Part shown: positions 1 through 10,540 of the stretch, piece after piece | How the letters are laid out: each line of letters opens with the position of its first letter | Position numbering within the stretch: position 1 is the stretch's first letter | NCBI GenBank assembly: GCA_035610365.1 | Contig: CM069432.1 | Span: 259,033,177 to 259,097,176 of the forward strand | Reading direction: 5' to 3' | Length of the DNA: 64,000 bases | From: Aquatica leii | Lineage: Eukaryota > Arthropoda > Insecta > Coleoptera > Lampyridae | Notes under the pieces: model-generated | What the model was told of the DNA's origin: nothing | The model's database searches: none | Seen by the model: only the letters and a program-made list of their open reading frames with translations | Program-made: the position numbers and the translations under genes

Positions 1-1188
1 GCACAGTTTTTCAGGCACATCATTTTACTAACTAAAGAAGAAAGTAACGTACACTTCGATAGAACATTAAAAAATGAGTAGATAAAAGAAAGGCTAATAG
101 ATGCTACCGTGAACCACTTCCCATCATTGTTTTAATTTCCTTTTCAACAATACTTTTAATATTGTTTCATGGTCATGACTGCAACAATTTCAAGCTTGAA
201 ATCATTCTTGTACTCCATAATCAATCGACGATCCCCTATAGATTATTTAGTAAAAACAATCAAATCATTTTGAAAATTTTTACGTAGATTTTCTCGTTTC
301 AGTTTCGCACACTTTCTTTTTATAGAGGAAAAGAAAAGCACTTTCTATAAGTGTCCCTGAATTTTCTCACAAAAATTATACAATACAATTTATTATTATA
401 ATTAAACGTATAAAGACACTGTTATTAAAATATACGGCGTAATTCTATTATACGAAATAATGAATGCTTGGATAATATATTTTTCTTCTTCAAATGTAAT
501 TAATATAAAAACAAAATTCCTAATTTTTTACCAATATGAAATGTTGAATTTTTTTTATAAATCTTAAACCATAACAAAATGTTTGTTTAAGATGAGAATA
601 TCTCAGTGAACTTTCTACGCTTAATTAAGAATGTCTATCACTTGTGTTGATTGTTAGCAATGAAACAATAATTTTATCCTTCATCAAGCGGAAAGATATG
701 AGAAAAGAAAATTTCACAATGGGAACCTTTGAAAAACAATCATTGCTAGATAATAAATCGAATTTGTCGCCGTTAAAAACAATTTAGAAAATTTCTAGCT
801 TCTACAAAGAGAGAAAAGCATAAAAATAAAGATTGCACAAGAACGAGAAGATCATCGAAGCAGGCACTATAAAACCAAAAGAAATTACTTCCCATGTATA
901 ATCTTTAGTGCCAAGTTCCTTACGGTTTAAACTAGCAAAACATCTAAGTTTTAGTTTGGCTTAAAGAAAAATGTTCTAATCAGATTTGATTCACAATAAC
1001 CCAACAACTCCAATGATTTGAATACTTGTACACGTGTTTCGACACCTATGCTATCATCATCAGCAAACTGATACTAAAACTATAATTCTGACTTAAGCTA
1101 ATTTATACTAAAATTACGTGGTCATTGATACTAGTGTTTACAGCCCACAAAAATGTGTTGAGGTCTTAAATTTAAAATTTGAAACTAT
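1..1188. other. AT-rich stretch without a supported gene
   Basis: No open frame, RNA gene or terminal repeat can be supported here. A short plus-strand stretch near 845-900 faintly recalls a Gypsy reverse transcriptase start, but it is too short to call. The right edge is the target duplication of the solo LTR. Confidence 0.6.
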
Positions 1189-1616
1189 TGAAACGTTTCA
1201 AGAGCCTTCTGGAAGTTGTTATCCGTCTTCTAGAAGATATACCGAAAAATAGGGAACACTCGAGAAGGATTTCCAAATGTGTATAAATACCGAAGAAACA
1301 AATCGTAGGTCAGTTATTGCCGTAATGCGAATACAGCAGTGTTAAGAAGATTATTCAAGTTGAAATAAATAAGTAATTAACGCGTGTGTGTACATAAATA
1401 TACGGAGAATAATCTTGTACTACGTTATCTTAGTGTAAACAAGTGTGTGAAGCTATCCGCGGACTTTATCTTATCTTAATTAGTGTAAGTGTTTTTTATT
1501 AAATATTATTAGATTTAATCAGTTCGGTTAATTTACAAGTGTACATATTTCTAGTATAAGTAAAACATATTTTTAGTAGTTTAAATAAATTTGTTTTAAT
1601 AGTAAAATTTGCTACA
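1189..1616 (+). repeat. Solo LTR of a Gypsy family, with target duplication
   Basis: The block begins TGAAACGTT and ends in TACA. It aligns along its length with the 5' LTR at 51,472-51,867: both share the TATA-type box, the cagtgttaagaagattattcaag stretch in abbreviated form (ttaagaagattattcaag), and the AT-rich tail. It is flanked by ctat at 1,185-1,188 and at 1,617-1,620, a 4-bp duplication typical of Gypsy integration. No internal region of that family follows, so it is a solo LTR left by recombination between two LTRs. The first 50 bases carry alternating TTC and GAA triplets at 2-bp spacing (1,197-1,214 and 1,228-1,235), the arrangement bound by heat-shock factor. Confidence 0.8.
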
Positions 1617-2939
1617 CTATTAAGCTTACCCATGAAATAGAAAACGATGGAAAGTTGTCATTAGGAAGCAGAAACATAAATTAAATATTAAAACGGTGAC
1701 CCCGAATATTAAAAAAAAATGAACACTGATCGTGCACTACGTCCACGTGCTAATATAACCAGTGAAGTGTATACAAATACACCACATTCTGTATTACCAT
1801 TAATGGCAATGAATACACAAGGAACTTTATCTGCAAGAAACGACAAATCAAAACAATGCAACTTTGAGAAGTGAACCGTTATCACCTATGGAATTATCAA
1901 CTGTTACAGCTACATCCGCATCAGTGACTGCAACTGCAGACCCCATGCTCAAAGTAATTGCAAGTATTGATAGTTTAGCTAATGCGTTTGTTACATTGCA
2001 AAATGTCATTACACAAAATCAAATAATGTAGCAACAGTTCCTACAAGCAAATGTTCCGATCAATAACCTTTGTAACACACCTCCTGCACCAAATGCAACC
2101 ACTGCAGAACAGCAACATCAATCAAGTTGCGTAGATGATTACAGCCATTATTCCATTGTTACTATACTACCCAACAAACCACAGCAGTTACGTCAACACC
2201 GATAGTTGTTACACAAACTCAACAACCAGTTACTATTCAAACTCCAACAACATTAACTTTTAATCCATGCTCAAGAATCAATGTTCCTCTATCAGTAAAA
2301 GTACATATTTAACATTCTTTTCGCCAATTTGAAGCTTGGATGTCTGCAAATCAAATATTTGATGACAAAAACAAATTTCCAACTGTACTCATGGCTATAG
2401 ATGTTGATACAAGCGCATTGGTCATTCTGATATTAAAAATCCTGCAGTAGGTAGCCAACAAGTATGAAAAGCTGAAAGCTGCCATCATCCACGCATATGC
2501 TGAATCAGAAACAATCCGTATGCGTAAACTTATCTCCAAAGTGCTATGCTGAAATGAATCTATACCGAGAACCAACGGCCGAACAGACAGCAAGATTTGC
2601 GAAAATCTATGGTCGACTGATACCAACATCAATGCAATATCCAATAATAATTCTGTAATGCCAAAACTTGATGACCTGATGAGGGAACTGGAAAGACTAA
2701 AAACCCAGGCGTTGCTAACTGCAAACTGTACAACGAGTGAATGGAAGCACGGAAAATGAACTAAAAAAACTAAATAGGTCTAAATCACCGACCAACATTC
2801 ACTCCAATTTAACACTAGTGATTCAGCAATCCACATCGTTCCCAACGAAACACACTTCACCCGAAAGAACTATGCATACAACCAGTACTTCAATAAACGA
2901 AAACCGTTTATTAATCTACGATAATACTAATGATTAGAT

Positions 2940-3180
2940 CTTCATAATTGACATTGGCGCACAACCAATACCAAACACCAACCGTTCAACATTCACGCAG
3001 CGAAAATTATATGCTGCTAACGGCTCAATAACCCATACACTTACATTTAACCTACGGCGTGAATTCATCTGGACCTTCATCGTAGTCGATGTTTCCGATG
3101 CAATTATAGGAGCAGATTTTCTTAATTTCCACAACTTACTCGTCGACGTCAAAGGTCGAAAAAAAATCGACATACTGTAA
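2940..3180 (+). other. Protease segment of Gypsy A
   Basis: This is the retropepsin part of element A, recognised by the D-I-G-A active-site turn, the following L-Y-A-A-N-G-S stretch and the closing G-A-D-F-L strand. In the family it is the aspartic protease that cuts the Gag-Pol polyprotein. It is a fossil. Confidence 0.65.
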
Positions 3181-3387
3181 TTAATCATTCTGTTTTATCT
3201 ATCAGAGAACAGCGACCTTCTAAACCATACGCATCACTAATTGAGTACTTACACCAACTCAAGGCGGGCACGTCAAGAACGCTTCAGCGACACTAGACGG
3301 CGCACGCAACTATAACTGCCGGAACAGGGGTGCAAAAACGCAACCTTTCTAGCAGTAGCACACCGTTGTCACAAAAACGACCGGTAA

Positions 3388-4752
3388 AGCGAAATCGAGG
3401 GGTCGAAGGAACCCAAAACAAAGACATTCAGGGACACTCTGACGGGAATTGCTCTTGTAATTATACCAAAAGGGTTCCCTGAAAACACCATCAGTTCTGA
3501 AGAATCCGATGTCATAAAAACCTTGATACTTGGATGGATTGACGAATTGGAAAAGGAACAAGCTTCTCCGCGTTTTCAGGAATGTACCCATAAAGGCGGA
3601 TTTCAGAAAATAACGAGCGCAGACGAAGCAACCAGAGAGTGGCTAGTCGGCACGTCAAATATTAAGAAGCCGCTGAGGGAGGATAGGGAACTAGAGATTA
3701 GCTATCTCAAACACCTTCCTGCACCCAAGAAGGTTATCCCAAGAATAGCACTGGAACCGGCCACCCTACTGAAAAGAATATCGGTACAGAACAACATCAG
3801 TACCGAAACGTGGCAGGTGGTTAATTCTAAACTAGATCCTAAAGGAACCCAATACGTCTTGTTTATGGACAAGGGGTCCTGGGAGAAGGTGGAAGCGTCA
3901 ACCAACCAATTGCACCTTGGATTTTCAAGGATCACTCTCCGGACGCTGGCCGACTCCAAAAAGGACAGCAAAGAACCGGATGCTACAAAGCATGTCCACG
4001 AGGCAAATCTAATGCTGAAAGTGGTTCAAATAAACATACATCACTGTAGGGCAGCCTCAGCGGCTCTCAGTGCTTATATCGTGACACACGACATTGACAT
4101 CGCCCTTGTCCAGGAGCCATGGATCCACAAGGGAATAATAAAAGGGTTGAACTGTCCAGGTAAAAGGCTGCTTGCGGTCCAGCATGTGCACAATCCTCAC
4201 ACATGCATTATTTTAAAAAATGCACTAAACTTAATGCCATTGTGGGATTTATGTTCTAGAGACCTAGTGGCAGTTAAAATATCTGTAGTAGAGGAAGGCA
4301 ACCGGATGGAGTTCATTATCGGATCCGGTTACCTCCCTTTCTACCAGACAGGATCACCGCCGCCGGAGGAAATCCACAGGCTGATTAACACTGAGGCCAA
4401 CAAACCGCTGATTTTTGGATGTGATGCTAATGCACACCACACCTTGTGGGGGAGCACAAACACAAATCCAAGAGGTGAAAAACTTTTAGAATTTATTTTA
4501 AAAGGCAATTTAGACATAATAAATAACGGACATGCGCCTACGTTTATAACCGTGTCGCGCAGTGAAGTTATTGGCCATACGCTTGCTAGTCCAAAAGCGA
4601 GCAAAGTGATAAACATGTGGCATGTATTAGATGAACCATGTTTATCTGATCATAGATACATTCGATTCAACATTGAATCAGACAGGGAACTCGTAATGAA
4701 ATATATAGAAACCCGAGAAAAACCGATTGGGATTTGTTCAACGAAACTTTAG
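3388..4752 (+). pseudogene. LINE ORF: DUF4780 region fused to AP-type endonuclease
   Basis: One continuous frame runs from just after a TAA at 3,385 to the stop at 4,752. The first part (about 3,421-4,010) resembles the DUF4780 region of insect retroelements: a G-I-A-L-V-I-I-P start, then R-F-Q-E-C-x-H-K-G-G-F, then D-E-A-T-R-E-W-L. The second part (from about 4,015) is an exonuclease-endonuclease-phosphatase domain with V-V-Q-I-N-I-H-H-C, the catalytic Q-E-P-W, C-D-A-N-A-H-H and S-D-H-R motifs. This nuclease nicks target DNA to prime reverse transcription. There is no ATG near the frame's start; only TTG (3,523) opens it, so the 5' part is truncated or shifted. The usual I-D-I-T/x-L segment reads I-G-H-T-L. 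It is a broken copy with its nuclease motifs mostly kept. Confidence 0.75.
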
Positions 4753-5112
4753 CGGGCCAAATCAGGGACTGTTCCACAGTTGCACGAGCTAGAACTAATG
4801 ACGGATAGTATTGCTAAATCATTAAAATCCGCATTTAAAGCAAACTGCCCAAAAACTGTCAAACGAATCCCCAACAAAATAACTTAGTGGAACAGCGAAC
4901 TTGCAAAGCAAAGGCACGCACCAGGAGGCTATTTAATACAGCCAAGAAAAAAGCGGAGACTGGGATGAATACAAAACCAGCCTCACAACATACAACAATG
5001 CCATTAAAAAGGCAAAGAGAGACTCATGGAGACGATACTGTAGGGGGCGTAGAAAACGAACCTACAAGTTCTCGACTCTAAAAAAAAAGACCGCACTGGA
5101 AACATTGGTTCT

Positions 5113-5900
5113 GTGCTGATCGAAAACGGAAAGTTTACAGACTCGGTTGAAAGTACTTTGCAAGAACTACTGCAAAAACACTTCCCGGGTTCGTCGTTAA
5201 CTAAAGTTCCTAAGCACCAGGGCCTAGAGGTACCAAACAGACGGGCCCAAAAGGAACTGGGACTAGAATGGAGAATCAATACGTTTAAACCCTTTCAGTC
5301 TCCAGGAGCCGATGGACTTTATCTCATTATGCTGCAAAAAGGATTTGCTGCTCTTCGAAGCGCTGTATGCGAAATTCTGAGACCCAGCTTAGCAATCCTC
5401 TAGTCCGAAACTGGGTAAACTCAATGGTCAGGAATCGGTCGGTAACAGCTACTTTGTACGGTAGCACTGTGGGAGCCAAAGTGGCTGGCGGATGCCCACA
5501 AGGCAGGGTGCTATCACCCCTGCTGAGGTGCCTTGTCATGGACGGCCTACTACAGGAACTAGAAGACGCCGGGGTATTTGCTTTAGGTTACGCCGAGGAT
5601 CTCACCATTATCACAAACGGGAAGTTTGAGACAACGGTATCGAACATAATGCAAAGTGCACTAAACACCGCCGAAAAATGGTGCAAAAAAGAGGGACTAT
5701 CAGTGAACCCAACTAAGACGGCAATTGTTCCGTTTACCAAACGACGGAAAACGGATGACATAAAACTACCTACGATGTAAGGAATTACGCTCTCGATGAC
5801 AAAAAAAGTCAAATATCTGGGACTTACTCTTGATACTAGACTGACTTTCAATGCTCATCTAGAAAAAGTCACAACAAAGGCCATCAGGGTTCTCAATACA
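5113..5900 (+). pseudogene. LINE reverse transcriptase, shortened
   Basis: Two overlapping frames hold RT pieces. 5,113-5,403 has the conserved F-K-P-F-Q-S-P-G-A-D-G start of the RT fingers. 5,367-5,780 has the G-C-P-Q-G-R-V-L-S-P-L-L box and the palm motif. The palm reads Y-A-E-D instead of Y-A-D-D, so one catalytic aspartate is lost. Between the two frames, part of the RT core normally found in R1-type elements is absent. A further RT-thumb stretch (K-Y-L-G-L-T-L-D) follows at about 5,810-5,840 in another frame. It cannot be active. Confidence 0.75.
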
Positions 5901-6242
5901 ACTAAACGGATAGTTTGTCAGACATGGAGATTGAAACCCACAATACTGTGATAACAAGACCCATCATCACATACCGCGCGCTTGTATGGGGTGAGCGAAT
6001 CAGTATGAAAAGCGATCAGAACCACGCCCACAGCAGCCATGGAAGCACTAATTTCACTTCCACTATTACACCTCGTTGTAATGATGGAAGCAAGACAAGC
6101 AGCATACAGGCTGCAGATTAATGAACACGCGTCAATTACCGGGAAAAACAAACCGGGTATATACAACGTGCTGCGTGAAGAAACAATCTTAAATATGAAA
6201 TCCGATTTTACAAAAAATTAACACATTTTAAAGAAATTTAAA

Positions 6243-6785
6243 GTGATAATACCGTCACGAGACGAATGGACAAAAAACATTTACCCGGGCGCGGTTAAAG
6301 GAACTATCTGGTACACAGATGGGGCCAAAAATCGCAACGGTACCGAAGCACGAGTATATGGAGACAAGCACCATGGGAAGCAATTTTCACTGACTTTAGG
6401 TAAATATGCATCCGCTTTTCAAGCTGAAGTTGTTGCTATATATGTCAGGAACATTATCGACTTGAAATCATACACAAATGGGCCGATATCGATCATGTCT
6501 GACAGCCAAGCAGCACTACTGGCGCTAAGATCACCAGTAATAAAATCCAAACAAAATAGGACATTCATAAACAGTCTGGAAATATTGGCAAACCGCCAAC
6601 CTGTGCAGCTCATCTGGATACCGAAAGACCAGAATGTAAAGGGTAACCTAATGGCGAACGCACTAGTAAAAAAGGGCACAACAGGGACATATATCAAACC
6701 TGAACCCGTTTTCGGAATCTCTTACGAGACCGGAAAAGAAATAATTCGCAGCATAAAAAACTATGGAAAAACTCTTCAGGGATGA
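6243..6785 (+). pseudogene. LINE RNase H domain
   Basis: The frame contains Y-T-D-G-A-K (first catalytic Asp), F-Q-A-E-V-V (Glu), M-S-D-S-Q-A-A (Asp) and a C-terminal N-L-M-A-N-A-L where other members have an Asp. The domain removes RNA from the hybrid during reverse transcription in the I and LOA groups. The sister fragment at 61,740-62,200 keeps the Asp (M-A-D-A-L), so the Asn is a change in this copy. The frame closes at 6,783-6,785 and the zinc-knuckle part continues in another frame (6,782-7,123). Confidence 0.75.
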
Positions 6786-7123
6786 GGCACACAAAACTCT
6801 TTCTTACAGAGCCACAATTAAACACTCAAACTGCACTATCAAGCATGAATCGGCTAAAATTAAGGAAACTCACGGGACTAATTAGAGAGCACTGTGACCT
6901 TAACAAACATATGAATAAAATGGGACTGCAAAGTAGCCCTTTATGCCGCGGATGCTTGGAAGACGACGAGACTCTGCAGCATCTGCTGTGCAAATGCGAA
7001 GCGTATCAAATGCAACGCACAACGATTATGCGAAAACCAAAGCTAACCGATGATGAGTTGAAAAAAGCCCCTTGGAATAAACTTCTGGACTGCATTGACG
7101 AAACAGAACTGATGAGGGAGTAA
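6782..7123 (+). pseudogene. LINE C-terminal region with zinc knuckle
   Basis: This frame carries the LINE's C-terminal extension: a T-G-x-x-R-E-H-C-D-L-N-K-H stretch followed by C-x2-C (C-R-G-C) and H-L-L-C-x-C, a CCHC-like knuckle that ends R1/I-type ORF2 proteins. It overlaps the RNase H frame by four bases, which marks a frameshift. The stop at 7,121-7,123 is probably the original end, because typical 3' untranslated sequence follows. Confidence 0.65.
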
Positions 7124-8639
7124 TAAATCAGAGGTACACAAAAAGACCAAGGAGACCGCAGTGTAGGGGCGCCAGACCAACCACACAAAAACCAACTTTC
7201 ATTTTAGATGTTGCAAATTTCCTACACGAAAAAACTATATTTTCATCCATAGACCCGAAACGTGCATTCCATCAAGTTCCAATTGACTCTGATACAAAAA
7301 ACCGTAGTAATTACACCGTTATCATGCCTTTCGGACTATGCAATGCTGTCTAAACGATGCAACGCCTAGTAAATACTATATTTTTAGAATTCGATTTTGT
7401 GTTTCTCTATATTGACGACATACTTGTCGCTTTCTCGTCACTAGATGAACACACTAAGCATCTTCACATTGTCTTTAAACTGTTTGAAAATTGAAACATA
7501 GAATTTGGTAAACCTGAAATCAATTTTTGGGACACACGAACACACCACACGGATTTAAACCAATGTAATGTAATTGAAGGTCAAAGTCATTACCCGTGTT
7601 GGTTTGCCAAAAACAGCCAAAGAACTAAAAAGTTTCCTTGCGTCCAAAGCAAACTAACAAGCTTGATTGATAACAACAAGAAGAATGACAAAACACCCAT
7701 CATATGGAATGATAAAACAATCAAAGCATTCGATGAATGTAAACATCAGCTTACCAGATGTGCCAGTCTTTTCTAACCGGTCAAAGACGCTAACTTATCA
7801 CTTCATACTGGTAATTCTGACTATTGTGCAGATGTCGTACTCCACTAACATGTCGACGGTCAATTTAAAGCACCTGGTTTTAACAGCAAAGCTTGCACCA
7901 AAACTCAATGTAAATATTCCGCTTATGATCGCAAATTCACCGCAATTTACCAAGCATTTCAACATTTCCCCCATATGCCAGAAGACCGAAACTTTACTAT
8001 ATACACCGATCAAAAATCTCTAGTGTTTGCCTTCCAACTCAAGAAAACACCAATATCAGATAGAAAAAAAATTTAAGACGCAGTCGCCAGCTTGATTTTA
8101 TCCGTCAATTTTCGACAGATATCCAACTTCGAACTTTATCGCCGATATGCTGTTAAAAATTTCTGTAATAGACTTACCAAGTGAGCAACCAAGAAATAGC
8201 TACCCACCAAGAAAATGATCCTGAGTTGCAATCGCACACAGCGCTAAGCCTCAAGCAAATCAACCTTCCAGATTCAAATTTAAAAAGTTGAACCGATATC
8301 TCGACGCAGAACATTCGTCCTTTTGTTCCAGTTACCTTGCGAAACAAAACACTGCCACAACTGCACGGTTTATCACATTCTGGTATTCGAACAAAAGACA
8401 AGATTGTCCGATAACGATTTGTGTGGCCATACATTAGCAAAGATGTTAGAAGTTTGTGAAGTCATGTACCGCTTGCCAATCATCAGAAGTGACACGTTAC
8501 AATCATTTATTATTGGGTCGATATGACTTGCCTGAATGTCGATTTGAACATATAAGGATCGATTCCATTGTGCCAAAACCATAACTGACCGCTATACCCG
8601 TTGATCGGAAGCAGAGCTAAGTCCTGATCAAACCGCTGA

Positions 8640-9057
8640 GGTAGTTGCCCACGCACTAATCACCAACTGGATTTCGCGCTTCGGCGTTCCGCTTCGCATC
8701 ACAACTCATCAAGGGCGCCAGTTTGATTTATCACTCTTCATTCAACTTAACAAGCTACTTGGAATACAACGTATTCATACAACCGGATATCTTCCACAAG
8801 CGAACGGAATCGTCGAACGCTTTCACCGTACCTTAAAAGCTGCCTTAATGGCCCAGGAATTATCTGATTGGGTATCAAAACTGCCATTAGTGTTACGTAT
8901 AGCCTACAAAAAACATTTAAAAGCTTCTACAGCTGTATTAACGTTTGAATGTACTCTTCGTCTTCCTGTAGAATTTTTATCTCCAAAAGAAACAATACCA
9001 CAAGATGAATTTGTAAAAAAACTGAATGAACTGATGAATCAATTCCGATCCACCCAG
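8640..9057 (+). other. Integrase segment of Gypsy A
   Basis: This is the catalytic-core part of the element A integrase. It shows an F-G-V-P-L-R-I-T stretch, then T-G-Y-L-P-Q-A-N-G and V-E-R-F-H-R-T-L-K, which hold the last catalytic residue of the D,D-35-E triad. It ends in an L-P-V-E-F strand typical of arthropod Gypsy elements. It is part of a broken fossil. Confidence 0.7.
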
Positions 9058-9469
9058 TAAGCACATCACATCGACCAACAGCCATTTGTATACTGAGATC
9101 TTGCTACAACAACACAGGCATTTGTCCGTGTCGACAAAGTCAATCTCCCACAAAACTATTTGGAGAACCCTATACTGTCATAAAAAGAAGTCCGAGTTTT
9201 TTTAATTGTCCATAAATGGTCGCAACGCCAATGTGAGCATTGATCGATTCAAACCTGCGTTCATTGAAAATTCAGAATCACTCGTTTCATTGTTTGCAGA
9301 CACCACACAGCAGTCGATCCACCACAAAAAGTTTTTGCTGAGCCTACCGTACCAACACGCCAACTTTTCCAATACCAAAACACTACCCACATTGTTAGAA
9401 GCGGACGGAAGGTCAAATTTCCAAGTCCTTTCCTAGATACTTAAAAACTGGCGGGAGGGGGGGGGGCTA

Positions 9470-10540
9470 TGTGGCGGCAGCTTCGGAGTGTGTGAAGACA
9501 CAACCAAAAATGTGATTAGAAAAGGCGCGCTACTACACAGTAATCAACTGTGCTACTGGCGTGTGATCGAGTAAGGATGTCTCATTTCCAGGCCCATTTT
9601 GCTTTTGACTTTGGCTGCACGTAGTTTAATTTTGATTAAAACTTTGTTCAATCGTACGTATTTTTCCTTTTATTTAATTTTTCGCCGTCGTTACTATTCG
9701 GTTACTACTCGGAGGTTTTAGATCGGTTTCTCGCTACTAAACCGCGTACAGGTAAAATGGCATTGAAACGCCATATTTATTTTTATTAATTTTGACGTTA
9801 TTGCAGCAAGATTGCGGAAGCTTGGATTCGTTTTCTGCAAATACAATTAAGAAAAGTGTTTTACTTTGTACACATGTCTAACACTTAGTGGATCAACTCC
9901 AGACCCCATATCATGTTGGGTGAATGACTTCAGGTGTTTTTGCAAAGGGGATTTGACTTTGATCAGCAGTCGTTAACTACAAAATGTCCTATGTGAATTA
10001 CTTACCTTACACCGTCAACGCTATTATCTATGTTTAATTTTGTAACTTGTGATACGTACGTATTTGCGTCTCTTTAAATTAAACCTTCAGCTTTATTAAT
10101 TAAATTAAGCCTTCAGCTACTTTTAGTATATCTAAGATCATTACTATTTTACTTTTAGTCGAGTATAATTATTCAGCCTTTGGCTTATTTCGCAAATGAG
10201 TGTTATTGTTGACGTATACTGTACGAGAACCTTAATAATTTTTTCGTATTCAAAGTCGATGGTGGTTAAGTGAAATCGACGTATCTTGCACTACTCGGAA
10301 GTGTCGAAGATCGTATTATCGAAGTACCACTTATTACTAGCTGCTATGCTAACGAACTAGGGGCAAGTCTTACGTTCTTATAATAATTTAAACGACAACG
10401 TTTCGCTATGTGATTTTGGTATTCATCGCTCGTCACTGACCGACATTTTCAGAATTTTAAACAAAAGTGTATAAAGCTTAAAACTATCCAAAGAATACGA
10501 TCTTAGATATAGAAATGACCGCGTTTTTTTTTAACTAGAA
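9470..10540. repeat. Probable 3' LTR of Gypsy A and following AT-rich DNA
   Basis: A purine tract at 9,451-9,467 is followed by TGTGGCGGCAG at 9,470, the usual junction of internal region and 3' LTR. The end of the LTR could not be fixed because no matching 5' copy was found. The rest of the stretch is AT-rich, with a repeated short motif (ccttcagct near 10,085 and 10,113), and holds no gene. Confidence 0.45.

Larger units (their letters stand above)
3240..7190 (+). mobile_element. LINE retrotransposon with DUF4780, endonuclease, RT and RNase H, inserted in Gypsy A
   Basis: A non-LTR element of the R1/LOA/I group lies in the same strand as Gypsy A, between its protease and reverse transcriptase parts. 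In order it carries a DUF4780-like N-terminal region, an apurinic-type endonuclease, a shortened reverse transcriptase, an RNase H domain and a C-terminal CCHC-like zinc knuckle (about 6,945-7,010). The 3' untranslated part, after the last stop at 7,121-7,123, includes a gcagtgtaggggcgcc stretch like that seen downstream of R1-type elements. No poly-A tail or clear target duplication was found. It is dead: frames are broken and part of the RT core is missing. A second fragment of the same family lies at 61,561-62,318. Confidence 0.8.
1690..9900 (+). mobile_element. Gypsy LTR retrotransposon A, broken, split by a LINE
   Basis: A Ty3/Gypsy fossil. Its parts are: a primer-binding-like ggtgaccccgaa at about 1,695; gag-like DNA from about 1,720 to 2,930; a protease segment at about 2,940-3,180 with D-I-G-A, Y-A-A-N-G-S and G-A-D-F-L; a LINE insertion; reverse transcriptase at about 7,195-7,500 with the Y-I-D-D box; RNase H-like DNA at about 7,650-8,040; and integrase at about 8,300-9,060 with a V-E-R-F-H-R motif. 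A polypurine tract (9,451-9,467) precedes the probable 3' LTR start, TGTGGCGGCAG at 9,470. The element is broken, with well over ten interruptions, so it is old. Its own 5' LTR was not recognised. The LTR's far end is a guess. Confidence 0.75.

Noticed and set aside
845-900. A reverse-transcriptase-like start (I-I-E-A-G-T-I-K-P)
   Set aside because: Only about ten residues fit and no neighbouring RT motif follows.
9470-9900. Match between the probable Gypsy A 3' LTR and the LTR at 1,189-1,616
   Set aside because: The sequences do not align and the starts differ (TGTGGCGG against TGAAACGTT), so the solo LTR is not the 5' LTR of element A.
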